A stretch of 64,000 nucleotides of DNA from JAAFHB01 sp942493325 (GCA_942493325.1 OW818689.1:3596001-3660000), one strand, 5' to 3'; counted from the stretch's first letter, positions 35,101 to 44,349 are shown. The notes: a model not told the origin generated them from the letters alone. Numbers and translations are program-made.

Positions 35101-36816
35101 ATGCGAAAACTCCGGATATCGATCCTTTTCTGTTTCTTAGCCCTCCAAGGCTACTCTTCACCCAAAAAATTGCCCGAAGCGCTTAAGGTCTCCTATCAAA
35201 CCGCGATAAACGGTAAAACAAGGCCTGACGGGGCGGTAACCTGGTTGCTGTGCTCATCGGTTGCTGCCAGATCATGGACCGGGAACGACTCCCGAAAATT
35301 GCTCCCAACTCTTGCCAAAGAAACCAGCTACATCGATTTTTTACTGAAGAAGACCTTCCAGGTGGCCCGATTTTCTGACGGAACGATGATCAATTCACCA
35401 CTTGACTTTGCGGAATATCCCGTACTGACCGAAACCAATGAAAAAGCAGTGTTCCTGGGTTATAACTGCAAAAAAGCAACAGCTTCCCTGCGGTCAAATT
35501 CAATCGATATCTGGTATACCACTGAAGCGGGGGTCAAAGGGACACCCCAAATGGCCTACGGAATTCCAGACGGACTTGTACTAAAAGTGATCCGGAACAA
35601 TAACTTTGAAATTGTGGCCACTAAAGCTGAAAAGCTAAAATCTAAAGAGCTTGAACCAATTCTTCCGCCCGAAATGGGCGAAAGCCTGGAATTACCGCTC
35701 TACAGGCACCAGATCACTCAAAAGCTGATAACAACAGTTAATGTTTTTACAAACGAGCAAATCAGTTTTGGAAACGAAATCTCAAATCCCACTGATACAG
35801 CTTCTTCGAAAACATTCCGCTACTCCTCGGGAACCGTGTTATTGAAAAAGGTGAAATTACCCGATGTACCCGATGATACTGAATTGTTTGTGGAATTGTA
35901 CCAGCATTCGAACGGCGATGCCTACGACCGTACGGGCTCCGTTTTTATGATCCCGATGGATAAAAAACAGTCATTCCTCGATGGATTGCGTAATGGTGTG
36001 AAGAGTTTGCCCGTATTCCAGGCAAGAAACGGAAAATCGTACCAGGGAGTTGCCGCAACAGAAAACTTCACTCCGCTGGTAGAACTGATGCGTTTTTTCA
36101 CCCCGTTCGGGGTGGGTCATTTCAACGATAAAGTAACAGTTTATGGACAACAGTGGGAAGACTCAGCCTATTACAAGCAGGAAATCACCGACTTATTACC
36201 TCTGTTAAAGGGAGAATGCTGGATTGGCGTTTTTATCGGCAATTACGACAAAGGAGGTCATAAAGCAAGCCTGAAACTGAAGTACTACCCGGGGAGCATG
36301 GAAGTATCCGACCGGCCCGCTAAAAAATACTGGACGATGCCTCTTTTCAACACCTTGAATGTGATGGAAATGTCGGGGCAGGAATACGGAACCATGTTTG
36401 AAAATGATTCACTGCGCGTACAGTTTTCAGTTCCCGAAGGAGTCAAAAACATCAGGATGCGCTATATCACAACCGGCCATGGCGGCTGGGGCGGAGGTGA
36501 TGAATTCAATCAGAAAATGAATACCGTTCTACTCGACGATGAAGTTCTGTTTCAATACACTCCCTGGAGAAGTGACTGCGCCACCTTTCGCGCATACAAC
36601 CCCGCCTCCGGAAATTTCTGGAATGGTGTTACCTCAAGCGATGGCAGCAGGTCGGGCTGGTGTCCGGGAACCGCAACCAATCCTGTGTATTTCCCGGTTA
36701 AAGAAATCAAAACCGGCAAACATAAAATCGCGGTGGCAATTCCGATGGGCAAAAATGAGGGGGGAAGTTTTAGTGCATGGAATGTTTCCGGAATGCTGAT
36801 CGGGGAATACGAATAG
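35101..36816 (+). CDS. Secreted PNGase F-like peptide:N-glycosidase
   Basis: 571 residues from the ATG at 35101, which opens a good signal peptide (MRKLRISILFCFLALQGYSS); an upstream in-frame ATG at 35074 would put nine polar residues before it. Using the 35074 numbering, the N-terminal ~40-220 region resembles the Bacteroidota-specific extra domain of longer PNGase F enzymes. The two eight-stranded PNGase F domains follow (about 240-410 and 420-575). Asp285 in AYDRTGSVFM matches the catalytic Asp60 of Elizabethkingia PNGase F, and Glu477 in GGGDEFNQ matches Glu206; RSGWCPGTA (526-534) is the most diagnostic stretch. It would cleave the N-glycan-asparagine bond of glycoproteins outside the cytoplasm. 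The third catalytic-site acid (Glu118) is not obvious. Confidence 0.85.
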   Translation: MRKLRISILFCFLALQGYSSPKKLPEALKVSYQTAINGKTRPDGAVTWLLCSSVAARSWTGNDSRKLLPTLAKETSYIDFLLKKTFQVARFSDGTMINSPLDFAEYPVLTETNEKAVFLGYNCKKATASLRSNSIDIWYTTEAGVKGTPQMAYGIPDGLVLKVIRNNNFEIVATKAEKLKSKELEPILPPEMGESLELPLYRHQITQKLITTVNVFTNEQISFGNEISNPTDTASSKTFRYSSGTVLLKKVKLPDVPDDTELFVELYQHSNGDAYDRTGSVFMIPMDKKQSFLDGLRNGVKSLPVFQARNGKSYQGVAATENFTPLVELMRFFTPFGVGHFNDKVTVYGQQWEDSAYYKQEITDLLPLLKGECWIGVFIGNYDKGGHKASLKLKYYPGSMEVSDRPAKKYWTMPLFNTLNVMEMSGQEYGTMFENDSLRVQFSVPEGVKNIRMRYITTGHGGWGGGDEFNQKMNTVLLDDEVLFQYTPWRSDCATFRAYNPASGNFWNGVTSSDGSRSGWCPGTATNPVYFPVKEIKTGKHKIAVAIPMGKNEGGSFSAWNVSGMLIGEYE

Positions 36817-36825
36817 ACTGTAGTT

Positions 36826-36891
36826 AGTGAAGCCTTCACTCTAAACCAAAGTTATTTATTCAGGACATTCGCTAAAAGTGAAGGCTTCACT
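36826..36891. repeat. Inverted-repeat element AGTGAAGCCTTCACT, copy A
   Basis: AGTGAAGCCTTCACT (36826-36840) is the exact reverse complement of AGTGAAGGCTTCACT (36877-36891). The 36-bp loop is related in sequence to that of the element at 44358-44482 (both contain ATTCAGGAC). Each arm is also nearly palindromic. It lies just past the PNGase F-like stop. Confidence 0.75.
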
Positions 36892-36903
36892 TTTAGCCCC
36901 ATA

Positions 36904-36936
36904 GGTTGATTTTCAAAAGTGAAAATCAACCTTTTT
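36904..36936 (+). terminator. Terminator after the PNGase F-like gene
   Basis: GGTTGATTTTC (36904-36914) pairs with GAAAATCAACC (36921-36931), followed by TTTTT. Confidence 0.88.
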
Positions 36937-37153
36937 CATTTCTTTAATAAATTTCATGTAGCAACTTAGTCAACCTGGAAACAAAACTTTTCGTCAAATG
37001 TTATTCTCATACACTAAATATATTCTGAAATTAATCAACAAAAAATAAGTAGACTGCAATTCGCGTAAATATCCTCTTAACCGAAACTAAATTCTTTGAA
37101 TTACGTATTATCCGTGCTCAAGCAAAGTCGTGTGTAAGTATATGACCATAGAG

Positions 37154-37194
37154 TTATCAATTAAAATTTCAAGTTTAACTAAAATCAAAAGTTT
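37154..37194 (+). promoter_or_regulatory. Conserved AT-rich leader before susC3
   Basis: TTATCAATTAAAATTTCAAG, then TTTAACTAAAATCAAAAGTT, matches the susC1 leader closely. The ~220 bp before it (36937-37153) contain no gene and no clear promoter. Confidence 0.5.
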
Positions 37195-40100
37195 ATGCGA
37201 AAAATTTTATTTTTGACAATCATGTGTCTTGCACTCACAGGAAGTGCAATGGCGCAGACCAGGGTTTCCGGAACCGTGATTTCGGGAACCGATGAGCTCG
37301 GAATGCCGGGAGTTACCGTGGTGGAGAAAGGAACAACCAATGGTGCACTAACCGATACCGACGGAAAATACTCGATCAATGTAAGTTCACCGGAATCGGT
37401 TCTTGTATTTTCGTTCCTGGGAATGCGATCGGTTGAAGAAAGTGTCAGTGGTCGTACTACCATTGATGTGACAATGACTTCGCAGGATATCAGCCTCAAC
37501 GAAGTTGTGGTTACCGCCCTGGGTATCTCGCGTGAAAAAAAATCGCTGGGTTACGCGGTTTCTGAAGTATCGGGCGAGAATCTTTCCACGGTGAAGGAGC
37601 TCAATGTAGTCAATTCTCTCGCAGGCCGGGTTGCCGGTGTGGTCATCACGCAGGGTACATTCGGACCGGGAAGTAGTTCAAGGGTAGTAATCCGCGGAAA
37701 TAACTCTCTTACAGGCAATAACCAGCCACTTTATGTTATTGACGGTGTTCCCGTTGATAATTCCGGATACGGTTCAGCATCAGGTCCCGAAGCCGGGGAA
37801 TACAGCAAAACTGATTATGGTTCAGGCATTTCCGATATCAATCCCGATGATATTGAATCAGTCTCGGTACTGAAAGGGCCAAATGCAGCAGCGTTATACG
37901 GGGCTCGTGCCGCCAACGGGGTCATCCTGATTACTTCGAAAAAAGGAAATATCAACAAAGGCTTCGGGGTTACTTATTCCGGAAACTATACTTTTGAATC
38001 GCCCATGTTGTTGCCGGATTTTCAGGACGTTTATGGTCAGGGGACACAAGGAAACACGCCTCCGGCACTCGGCGATCTGAGAAATTCAGGAGGATCGTGG
38101 GGAGCAAAAATGGACGGTTCCCAGAAAATGTATTGGAACGGTACCACAAAGGCCTATTCGCCCCAGCCCGACAATGTGAAAAATTTCTTTGAAACCGGCG
38201 CCACCTATATCAATACCCTTGCGATGGAAAGTGGAGATGCGAAATCATCATTCCGATTTTCGTATACCAATACATCAGCAGATGCCATTGTGCCGGGAAC
38301 AAAATTAACAAGGCATAATTTTAACCTGCGGGCAACAACCAACCTGACCGATCAACTAAATGTGGATGCAAAGGTTACCTATTTTGTTCAGGATGGGACA
38401 AACCGACCAATCATGGGAACAGAAGGGGTAATGGCCTATTTATATCCTATGCCCAGAAATACGATAACCGATGATTTGAAGGATTTTCAAAACACTGCCG
38501 ATTATAAAGTAAAGACTTATTCATCTGGTTCAGTGGGTAATCCCTACTGGTACATGCTGCACGACAAAAACATTGATGCGAGAACCCGTATCCAGGGTTT
38601 TGTAAAAGCGACCTATACCTTAAACAATGAATTGTCAGCATTTATTCGCGTTGGCACTGATTTGGTGAACGAAAAGATTGAAAATACCAAACAATTCGGA
38701 CATTGGTTTTATGGTGGCGGTCGTCTGAACAACAGCATGCAGAAAGCAAGCGAAACAAATATTGACGCGCTCGTAATGTATAAAAAGAAGCTCAGCGAAA
38801 AAATAAACCTCGATGTAAATGCAGGTGCAAATCACCGGTACAATACGTATGAAGCGATGACCATTTTTGCCGAAAATTTCAAAATCCCAACAAAGCCTAC
38901 TTTACAAAGTGCTGCCAATAATTCGCCGGGATATACTCCGTTAAGAGAAAAAATCGTAAATTCAGTGTACGGTTCAGCTCAACTCAGTTACAACGAGATG
39001 TTTTATCTTGAAGGATCTGCACGAAACGACTGGTCATCAACACTACCTGAAAACAACTGGTCGTACTTCTATCCTTCGGTTAGCGCATCCTTCCTGATCA
39101 ACGAGCTGATTAAGTGGGAGCCTATGAACTACGGTAAAGTGCGGGTCAGCTGGGCCCAGGTAGGTAACGATACCGAACCTTACCTGCTTCAGAATCCTTT
39201 TAATCTCTCTTCTGCCAGTGACAGTTATTTGGGTCTGACTATTTTGACCAGACCTTCTACCAGAAACGACACTAACCTATTCCCCGAAGAGGTAACATCC
39301 ATCGAATTGGGTGGCGAATTCCGCTTTTTTAATAACAGGTTATACACCGACCTTTCCTACTACGACAGGAAATCGAAGTACCTGATTATGGACGTTCCCA
39401 TTCCTGCATCGACCGGTTACTCCCTCGAACATACCAATGTAGGTGAGATGGAGAACAAAGGATTCGAAATATTATTAGGTTTTATTCCGGTAAGCAAACC
39501 CGATTTTAAATGGGATGTTTCACTGAACTTTTCAACAAATAAGAACAAGCTCAACAAACTGATTGAAGGAGTTGATCAATATGTTCTGTCAACAACCAAC
39601 AGTGGTACCATTGAAGTTGTGGCCAAAGTGGGTGGCGGATATGGAGACATCTATGCCTCTACCTATAAAACTGATAATCAAGGGAGAAAAATTACCGATG
39701 CACAGGGCCGGTTTGTCCTCTCCCCGGATAAAAAACTGGTTGGAAATTATCAACCCGATTGGATCGGAGGTATAACAAATACTCTGACCTACAAGAATTT
39801 TTTACTGCGATTCCTTATTGATGCACGCATTGGCGGGGAATTGTATTCAGGCACAGATTCAGGACTTGATAATTCAGGAGTGACTGTACGTACATTGCAA
39901 TATCGCGACGAGGGCATTGTCATTGATGGTGTTAAGGAAGATGGGACTCCGAATGCCACCAGTATTTCAGCCCAAACCTACTGGAATTCGTACGCCGGAG
40001 TTGCCGAAAATTATATTTTCGATCAAACCAATGTTCGGCTCCGTGAATTATCATTTATGTATCAATTACCGAATAAATTCCTAAATAAAACCTTTATTAA

Positions 40101-40269
40101 AAATGCGTCAATCGGCTTGACGGGCCGAAATATCTTCTTCATCTACAGGGCTCTTGACAACTTCGATCCCGAAGGAAGTGCAAGTACAAGTAATTATGCC
40201 CAGGGAGTATTATTTTACAACATGCCAACGACCAGAAGCCTTGGTTTTAACATTAATGTGAAATTTTAA
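37195..40269 (+). CDS. SusC/RagA-type TonB-linked outer-membrane transporter 3
   Basis: 1024 residues, shorter in the barrel than the other two. Signal peptide MRKILFLTIMCLALTGSAMA, regulatory-like domain (about 22-100), TonB-box-like NEVVVTALGI, plug with VVIRGNNSLTG, PLYVIDGVPVDN, IESVSVLKGPNAAALYGARA and NGVILITSKKG. This plug is the most typical of the three. Its N-terminus is almost that of transporter 1, pointing to a recent exchange or duplication of the 5' end. There is no ROK gene before it. susD3 follows after 17 bp. Confidence 0.95.
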   Translation: MRKILFLTIMCLALTGSAMAQTRVSGTVISGTDELGMPGVTVVEKGTTNGALTDTDGKYSINVSSPESVLVFSFLGMRSVEESVSGRTTIDVTMTSQDISLNEVVVTALGISREKKSLGYAVSEVSGENLSTVKELNVVNSLAGRVAGVVITQGTFGPGSSSRVVIRGNNSLTGNNQPLYVIDGVPVDNSGYGSASGPEAGEYSKTDYGSGISDINPDDIESVSVLKGPNAAALYGARAANGVILITSKKGNINKGFGVTYSGNYTFESPMLLPDFQDVYGQGTQGNTPPALGDLRNSGGSWGAKMDGSQKMYWNGTTKAYSPQPDNVKNFFETGATYINTLAMESGDAKSSFRFSYTNTSADAIVPGTKLTRHNFNLRATTNLTDQLNVDAKVTYFVQDGTNRPIMGTEGVMAYLYPMPRNTITDDLKDFQNTADYKVKTYSSGSVGNPYWYMLHDKNIDARTRIQGFVKATYTLNNELSAFIRVGTDLVNEKIENTKQFGHWFYGGGRLNNSMQKASETNIDALVMYKKKLSEKINLDVNAGANHRYNTYEAMTIFAENFKIPTKPTLQSAANNSPGYTPLREKIVNSVYGSAQLSYNEMFYLEGSARNDWSSTLPENNWSYFYPSVSASFLINELIKWEPMNYGKVRVSWAQVGNDTEPYLLQNPFNLSSASDSYLGLTILTRPSTRNDTNLFPEEVTSIELGGEFRFFNNRLYTDLSYYDRKSKYLIMDVPIPASTGYSLEHTNVGEMENKGFEILLGFIPVSKPDFKWDVSLNFSTNKNKLNKLIEGVDQYVLSTTNSGTIEVVAKVGGGYGDIYASTYKTDNQGRKITDAQGRFVLSPDKKLVGNYQPDWIGGITNTLTYKNFLLRFLIDARIGGELYSGTDSGLDNSGVTVRTLQYRDEGIVIDGVKEDGTPNATSISAQTYWNSYAGVAENYIFDQTNVRLRELSFMYQLPNKFLNKTFIKNASIGLTGRNIFFIYRALDNFDPEGSASTSNYAQGVLFYNMPTTRSLGFNINVKF

Positions 40270-40286
40270 AGTAAAATCAAACGACT

Positions 40287-42005
40287 ATGAAAGCATATCA
40301 GATATTTTTACTCAGCATTTTTATGTTAGGCACTGCTGGTTGTACCGGAGATTTTCTGGACATCAACAAAGATCCTAACGCAATAACGGCTGATCAGGCA
40401 AGCGCCAAATACTTTATCACGGTGCCGCAATATAAACTTTACGCACCCGATAACTATCCCTATTGGAGAGCCATGTTAATTCATGCTGACCGCTTTGCCG
40501 GATATTTTACATTTGGAGATAATTATTCGTGGTGGGCGGATGAATTGGGTTACAAATACAATGTCGCCTATACCGATGCAACATGGGATTTCTATGATGG
40601 ATATTTTGGACAACTGGATAATTTTTTGAAGCTGACCAAGGCGGGCGGAGATTTTGAAAACCAGTATATGTACGCTACCGGCCTAATCATGAAAGGACTC
40701 TATTACCAGATGTTCACTGAAACTTTTGGGGAGGTTCCCTATTCCCAGGCCGGAGATCCCAATATAATTCTGCCGGCGTACGATACGCAAATTTCGATCT
40801 ATAAAGGGATAATAAATGATTTAAATGCTGCAATGACAACCATTGGAGACGCACCGAAAACCGGTGAAGGGATCCAGGATCTTGGCACAAATGACCTGTA
40901 CTGTAACGGAGATCTACAGAAATGGAAAAAACTGGCCAATACCCTCAAATTGCGTATTGCCCTGCGGGCATATGGTGCTACGGGCGATGATTTTTCCGCT
41001 GCGGCAATTTCACAGGCTTTTTCGGCACCACTTTTATCTACCGACAACGACAATGTTCTGATGAAAAAGGACAACACCATTTCGAAATGGAACAGCGATT
41101 CGTATGCCGGTGCATGGCTCGACTTTGGTGGTTTCGGTAGCGGTGGAGGCTGGACAGTAAGTCAGCCTTTGATTGATTACCTGCGCAATAATAACGACCC
41201 CCGATTGGCCAGGTATGTTAAGCCTGCACTGGGTGGAACATTTACATTTACAAAACCTGCATCAGGGTCCAATAACGCACTTTGGCCCAAACGTGTTGAC
41301 TTCCTGTTAAAGATATTGACTGATGCCGGGGCTGTTTACACCAAAACAGGTGATCAAAATACGGCCAATGAAATAACCATTTCTATGGCTCCCAATGTAA
41401 ACTATGTCGGTCAACCCGTCCGTCTGAACGGATTTATCAGCCCACTTATCCGTCGCGAATTTTTCTGTACGCCTACCGACTTTTTCGTAGTACGCAAGGG
41501 AACCACCCAAACCATTTATCCTGAAATCGTATTGACAACAGCAGAAGCCTATTTTTTGAAAGCGGAAGCAATAGTCAGGGGCATTACCGGTGCAACGGGT
41601 AATGCGGACAATGAATTTAAAGAGGGTATCCGAAAATCAATGAAAATGTGGGGGTGTACTGATGGGGATATTAATACTTACATTTCTTCTTCCGATCTGG
41701 CAAATATCTCAACGGGAACCGTTGCTCAGAAAATTGAAAAAATCGCGGTTCAACGCTGGATTAACTCCTACACCGAAGGATTCGAAGGTTGGGCTGTCGT
41801 TCGAAAATTAGGTTATCCGTCAGTTTTAGCCAACGGGGTGAGCGACCCTGATATTTTCGGATTGGGAGATATCAGTGGCAAATATCCCGAAAGGATGATC
41901 TATGGAAGTTCGGCAAAAAGTAAAAACGGGGCCAATCTCAATATCGCTATTGGTCGGCAGGGACCTGACGCTATGGACACGAAACTTTGGTTTTCAAAAC
42001 CTTAA
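40287..42005 (+). CDS. SusD/RagB-type surface glycan-binding lipoprotein 3
   Basis: 572 residues. Lipobox LGTAGC with Cys19. The group 2 SusD hallmarks are clear: DFLDINKDPNAIT after the lipid anchor, YCNGDLQKWKKLANTLKLRI, LTTAEAYFLKAEA, and the late AVQRWINSYTEGFEGWAVVR. It would serve as glycan-binding partner of transporter 3. A strong terminator follows, ending this module. Confidence 0.94.
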   Translation: MKAYQIFLLSIFMLGTAGCTGDFLDINKDPNAITADQASAKYFITVPQYKLYAPDNYPYWRAMLIHADRFAGYFTFGDNYSWWADELGYKYNVAYTDATWDFYDGYFGQLDNFLKLTKAGGDFENQYMYATGLIMKGLYYQMFTETFGEVPYSQAGDPNIILPAYDTQISIYKGIINDLNAAMTTIGDAPKTGEGIQDLGTNDLYCNGDLQKWKKLANTLKLRIALRAYGATGDDFSAAAISQAFSAPLLSTDNDNVLMKKDNTISKWNSDSYAGAWLDFGGFGSGGGWTVSQPLIDYLRNNNDPRLARYVKPALGGTFTFTKPASGSNNALWPKRVDFLLKILTDAGAVYTKTGDQNTANEITISMAPNVNYVGQPVRLNGFISPLIRREFFCTPTDFFVVRKGTTQTIYPEIVLTTAEAYFLKAEAIVRGITGATGNADNEFKEGIRKSMKMWGCTDGDINTYISSSDLANISTGTVAQKIEKIAVQRWINSYTEGFEGWAVVRKLGYPSVLANGVSDPDIFGLGDISGKYPERMIYGSSAKSKNGANLNIAIGRQGPDAMDTKLWFSKP

Positions 42006-42030
42006 ACAGGTATTTTAGAATAAATATTGG

Positions 42031-42062
42031 GGTGACTCAGCTCGGGCTGGGTCACCTTTTTT
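42031..42062 (+). terminator. Terminator after susD3
   Basis: GGTGACTCAGC-TCGG-GCTGGGTCACC (one mismatch in an 11-bp stem, 42031-42056) followed by six T. Confidence 0.92.
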
Positions 42063-42201
42063 GTGCACTTTTTAGTAGAACCATTCCGGTTATTTTATTG
42101 GCAAAAATTCTGAACCTGTTTAACTACACTATCTTTGCTGGCTTGAACGACATCCGTAAAAGAAGTTGTAATGGCAGAATTTCCGGATTAAAAAAATAGT
42201 T

Positions 42202-42681
42202 ATGGATAATTTCTTTTACAGTTTATCAGCAAAAACACTCCAGGGAAAAGAAATCAGCATGGACAACTATAAAGGGAAAGTAGTGTTGATTGTAAATACC
42301 GCGAGTAAATGCGGGTTTACACCACAGTATGCCGGGCTGGAAGAATTAAACAGGAAGTACAGCGAAAAAGGGTTGGTTATTCTCGGATTTCCATGCAATC
42401 AGTTTGGCAACCAGGAACCCGGAACCGCAAAAGAAATTTCGGAAGGATGCCAGATTAATTATGGGGTCAGTTTTCAATTGTTTGAGAAGATCGAAGTAAA
42501 TGGTCCGGGCACTCATCCATTATTCGTATACCTTAAAAAAGAATTACCCGGATTTATGGGAAGTCGGATTAAATGGAATTTTACCAAGTTTATCATCGAT
42601 CGCAACGGAAATCCGGTGAAGCGCTTTGCCCCAATAACCAAACCCGGTCAAATGGAAAAGTATCTTTTAAAACTACTGTAG
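42202..42681 (+). CDS. Glutathione peroxidase family protein (thiol peroxidase)
   Basis: 159 residues. The catalytic tetrad of the Cys-type GPx family is present: Cys37 in NTASKCGFTPQY, Gln71 in NQFGNQEPG, and Trp125-Asn126 in KWNFTKF. There is a second cysteine, Cys83, at the usual resolving position, so it probably uses thioredoxin. It reduces peroxides in the cytoplasm; no signal peptide. It stands between the third SusCD pair and the glycosidase-like gene with independent flanks and is probably a passenger rather than a part of glycan metabolism. Confidence 0.93.
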   Translation: MDNFFYSLSAKTLQGKEISMDNYKGKVVLIVNTASKCGFTPQYAGLEELNRKYSEKGLVILGFPCNQFGNQEPGTAKEISEGCQINYGVSFQLFEKIEVNGPGTHPLFVYLKKELPGFMGSRIKWNFTKFIIDRNGNPVKRFAPITKPGQMEKYLLKLL

Positions 42682-42811
42682 AAGTGACCGGGTGACTACA
42701 CTTATAAAATGAGCAAAGTCAGCTCAGGGCAAGTGACCGGGTGACTGCGGTTATAAATTAAGCTAAGTCAGAGGGCATTTGTACTACATTTTAGAAGTCA
42801 CCCGGTCACTT
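42682..42811. repeat. Inverted/direct repeats AAGTGACCGGGTGACT
   Basis: AAGTGACCGGGTGACT occurs twice in direct order (42682-42697 and 42731-42746), each within a longer ~48-bp duplicate (both followed by a GTCAG segment), and once inverted as AGTCACCCGGTCACTT (42796-42811). The last can pair with either of the first two as a 16-bp perfect stem. It is immediately after the GPx stop. Confidence 0.8.
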
Positions 42812-42851
42812 CTTATTTTCTCCCCTTCACCCCTTCTAATTTCTTTCTCCC

Positions 42852-42906
42852 GCGGCGCATGGAACTGTTGGTTTTCAATTAACGGGAGTAGTTGCGCCGC
42901 CTTTTT
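42852..42906 (+). terminator. Terminator-like hairpin with large loop
   Basis: GCGGCGCA (42852-42859) pairs with TGCGCCGC (42893-42900), then CTTTTT. The loop is 33 nt. It may end a transcript reading through from the GPx gene. Confidence 0.5.
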
Positions 42907-42920
42907 ATTTATTGTCCTTT

Positions 42921-43061
42921 CCCCGGGTGGCGCGATTCCGATAAATCAGCGATTTTATAGACCTAATTAATTTTGGTGAATCAAATATTAATAATCAATA
43001 ATGTACAATTCTAAAAAGCAAATATTAAAAATTGCTGATAAATCGGAACGCTTACCCGGGG
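42921..43061. repeat. Imperfect long inverted repeat in the gap before the glycosidase-like gene
   Basis: Left arm CCCCGGGT (42921-42928) and TTCCGATAAATCAGC (42936-42950); right arm GCTGATAAATCGGAA (43034-43048) and ACCCGGGG (43054-43061). Two mismatches in the long part, a perfect CCCCGGGT/ACCCGGGG pair at the ends. The 84-bp interior is AT-rich. It resembles a short MITE-like element. Confidence 0.45.
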
Positions 43062-43123
43062 TTATTCAGATTTAACCCTTTCAGAGTAACTAAATTAATC
43101 TTATGAATTGCAAAAGTAATTTA

Positions 43124-43154
43124 TTTGCAAAACTATAAAACATTGGTAAATTTG
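43124..43154 (+). promoter_or_regulatory. Promoter of the glycosidase-like gene
   Basis: TTTG (43124-43127), a 19-bp spacer and TAAATTTG (43147-43154) give a full match to the Bacteroidota vegetative promoter TTTG-N17-23-TAnnTTTG. The start codon is 43 bp beyond the -7 box. The leader contains a small hairpin GTCC-GTGCA-GGAC. Confidence 0.75.
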
Positions 43155-43197
43155 CGATTCCAGTCCGTGCAGGACAGCAACCGTACATAACCAACTT

Positions 43198-44349
43198 ATG
43201 ATGAAAAAATATCTAATTATTCTTTACTGTTTACTATTTTCCGGCTACGCTTCCAACAGTCAGAATGTAGGATCCATTTCCAAAGATCCGAATTTTTTCC
43301 CGATTGCCGTCTGGGTTCAAAGCCCCCCGAATGCAATGGCTTACAAGGCTAATGGCATTAATATGTTCGTAGGAATTTGGGGAGGCCTTGATCAGGCGAA
43401 ACTGGATGCTCTTAAAAAGGCCGGCGTAAAAGTTATTTGTGAACAAAACACTTTCGCACTGAACCATCTGAATGATACCACCATCTATGCCTGGATGCAT
43501 GGTGATGAACCGGATAATGCACAACGTAACAACTCATCCAAAACATATGATCCGTGCATCGATCCGGCCATAATTATCAAAAGTTACGGGGATATCAGGA
43601 AAAAGGATCCTTCACGTCCCGTTTATTTGAACCTGGGCCAGGGGGTATCCTATATCAATTACATTGGCCGCGGGACCTGCAGGGGGAATATTGATAAATA
43701 TAAAGTGTCTACCAATGGCTATTTAAAAGGATCAGATATTGCATCTTTCGATATTTACCCGGTAAACAATAACGACACGGTAACGCAAAATAACTTGTGG
43801 TATGTGCCGAAAGGAATCGACAGCCTGAGATCATGGACCAATAATTCAAAACCTGTCTGGTGCTGGATTGAATGTACCAGGATAGGTGAGAATAAATCAA
43901 GGAAACCAACCACGGCTGAAGTAAAGGCAGAAGTATGGATGGCATTGATACACGGGGCAAACGGATTTGGGTATTTCTGTCATTCTTTTGCTCCTCCCCA
44001 GGACGAAGCCGCCTTATTACATGATCCCATTATGCTACAGGCAATTAAAGAAATCAATTCACAGGTTCAATCCCTGGCATCGGTGCTCAATAGCCCGGAT
44101 ATCCCGGAATATGCGCAGGTCAGCAGCAGTAATCCGCAAATACCTGTTGATATGGTATCAAAGAGTGACGGCAAATCAAATTACATTTTTGCGGTAGGCA
44201 TGCGATGTGGTTTTACCACTGCCGGGTTTAAAGTTTCTTCAGGAACCAGCGTAGAAGTTATCGGCGAAGGAAGAAGTATAAAAATTAAGGAAAGCAGATT
44301 CGCCGATGAATTTACACCCTACCAGGTACATTTATATAAAATTATTTAA
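43198..44349 (+). CDS. Secreted TIM-barrel glycosidase-like protein of unknown specificity
   Basis: 383 residues starting MMKKYLIILYCLLFSGYASN, a signal peptide. The rest reads as a (beta/alpha)8 barrel: FFPIAVWVQSPP (strand 1), INMFVGIWGG, GVKVICEQN, then YAWMHGDEPDN with Glu104, VYLNLGQGVS, DIASFDIYPV, PVWCWIECTRIG with Glu225, and WMALIHGANGFGYFCHSF. Two glutamates at the ends of strands near 4 and 7 are the clan GH-A retaining pattern (acid/base and nucleophile), but I do not recognise a GH family. It has its own good promoter. Placed between the import genes and the hydrolase operon, it probably acts on the same glycan, but the substrate is unknown. Confidence 0.7.
   Translation: MMKKYLIILYCLLFSGYASNSQNVGSISKDPNFFPIAVWVQSPPNAMAYKANGINMFVGIWGGLDQAKLDALKKAGVKVICEQNTFALNHLNDTTIYAWMHGDEPDNAQRNNSSKTYDPCIDPAIIIKSYGDIRKKDPSRPVYLNLGQGVSYINYIGRGTCRGNIDKYKVSTNGYLKGSDIASFDIYPVNNNDTVTQNNLWYVPKGIDSLRSWTNNSKPVWCWIECTRIGENKSRKPTTAEVKAEVWMALIHGANGFGYFCHSFAPPQDEAALLHDPIMLQAIKEINSQVQSLASVLNSPDIPEYAQVSSSNPQIPVDMVSKSDGKSNYIFAVGMRCGFTTAGFKVSSGTSVEVIGEGRSIKIKESRFADEFTPYQVHLYKII

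Noticed and set aside
42202..42681. Glutathione peroxidase as a functional part of the glycan locus
   Set aside because: Cytoplasmic peroxidase with terminators and repeats on both sides; nothing links it to glycan breakdown.
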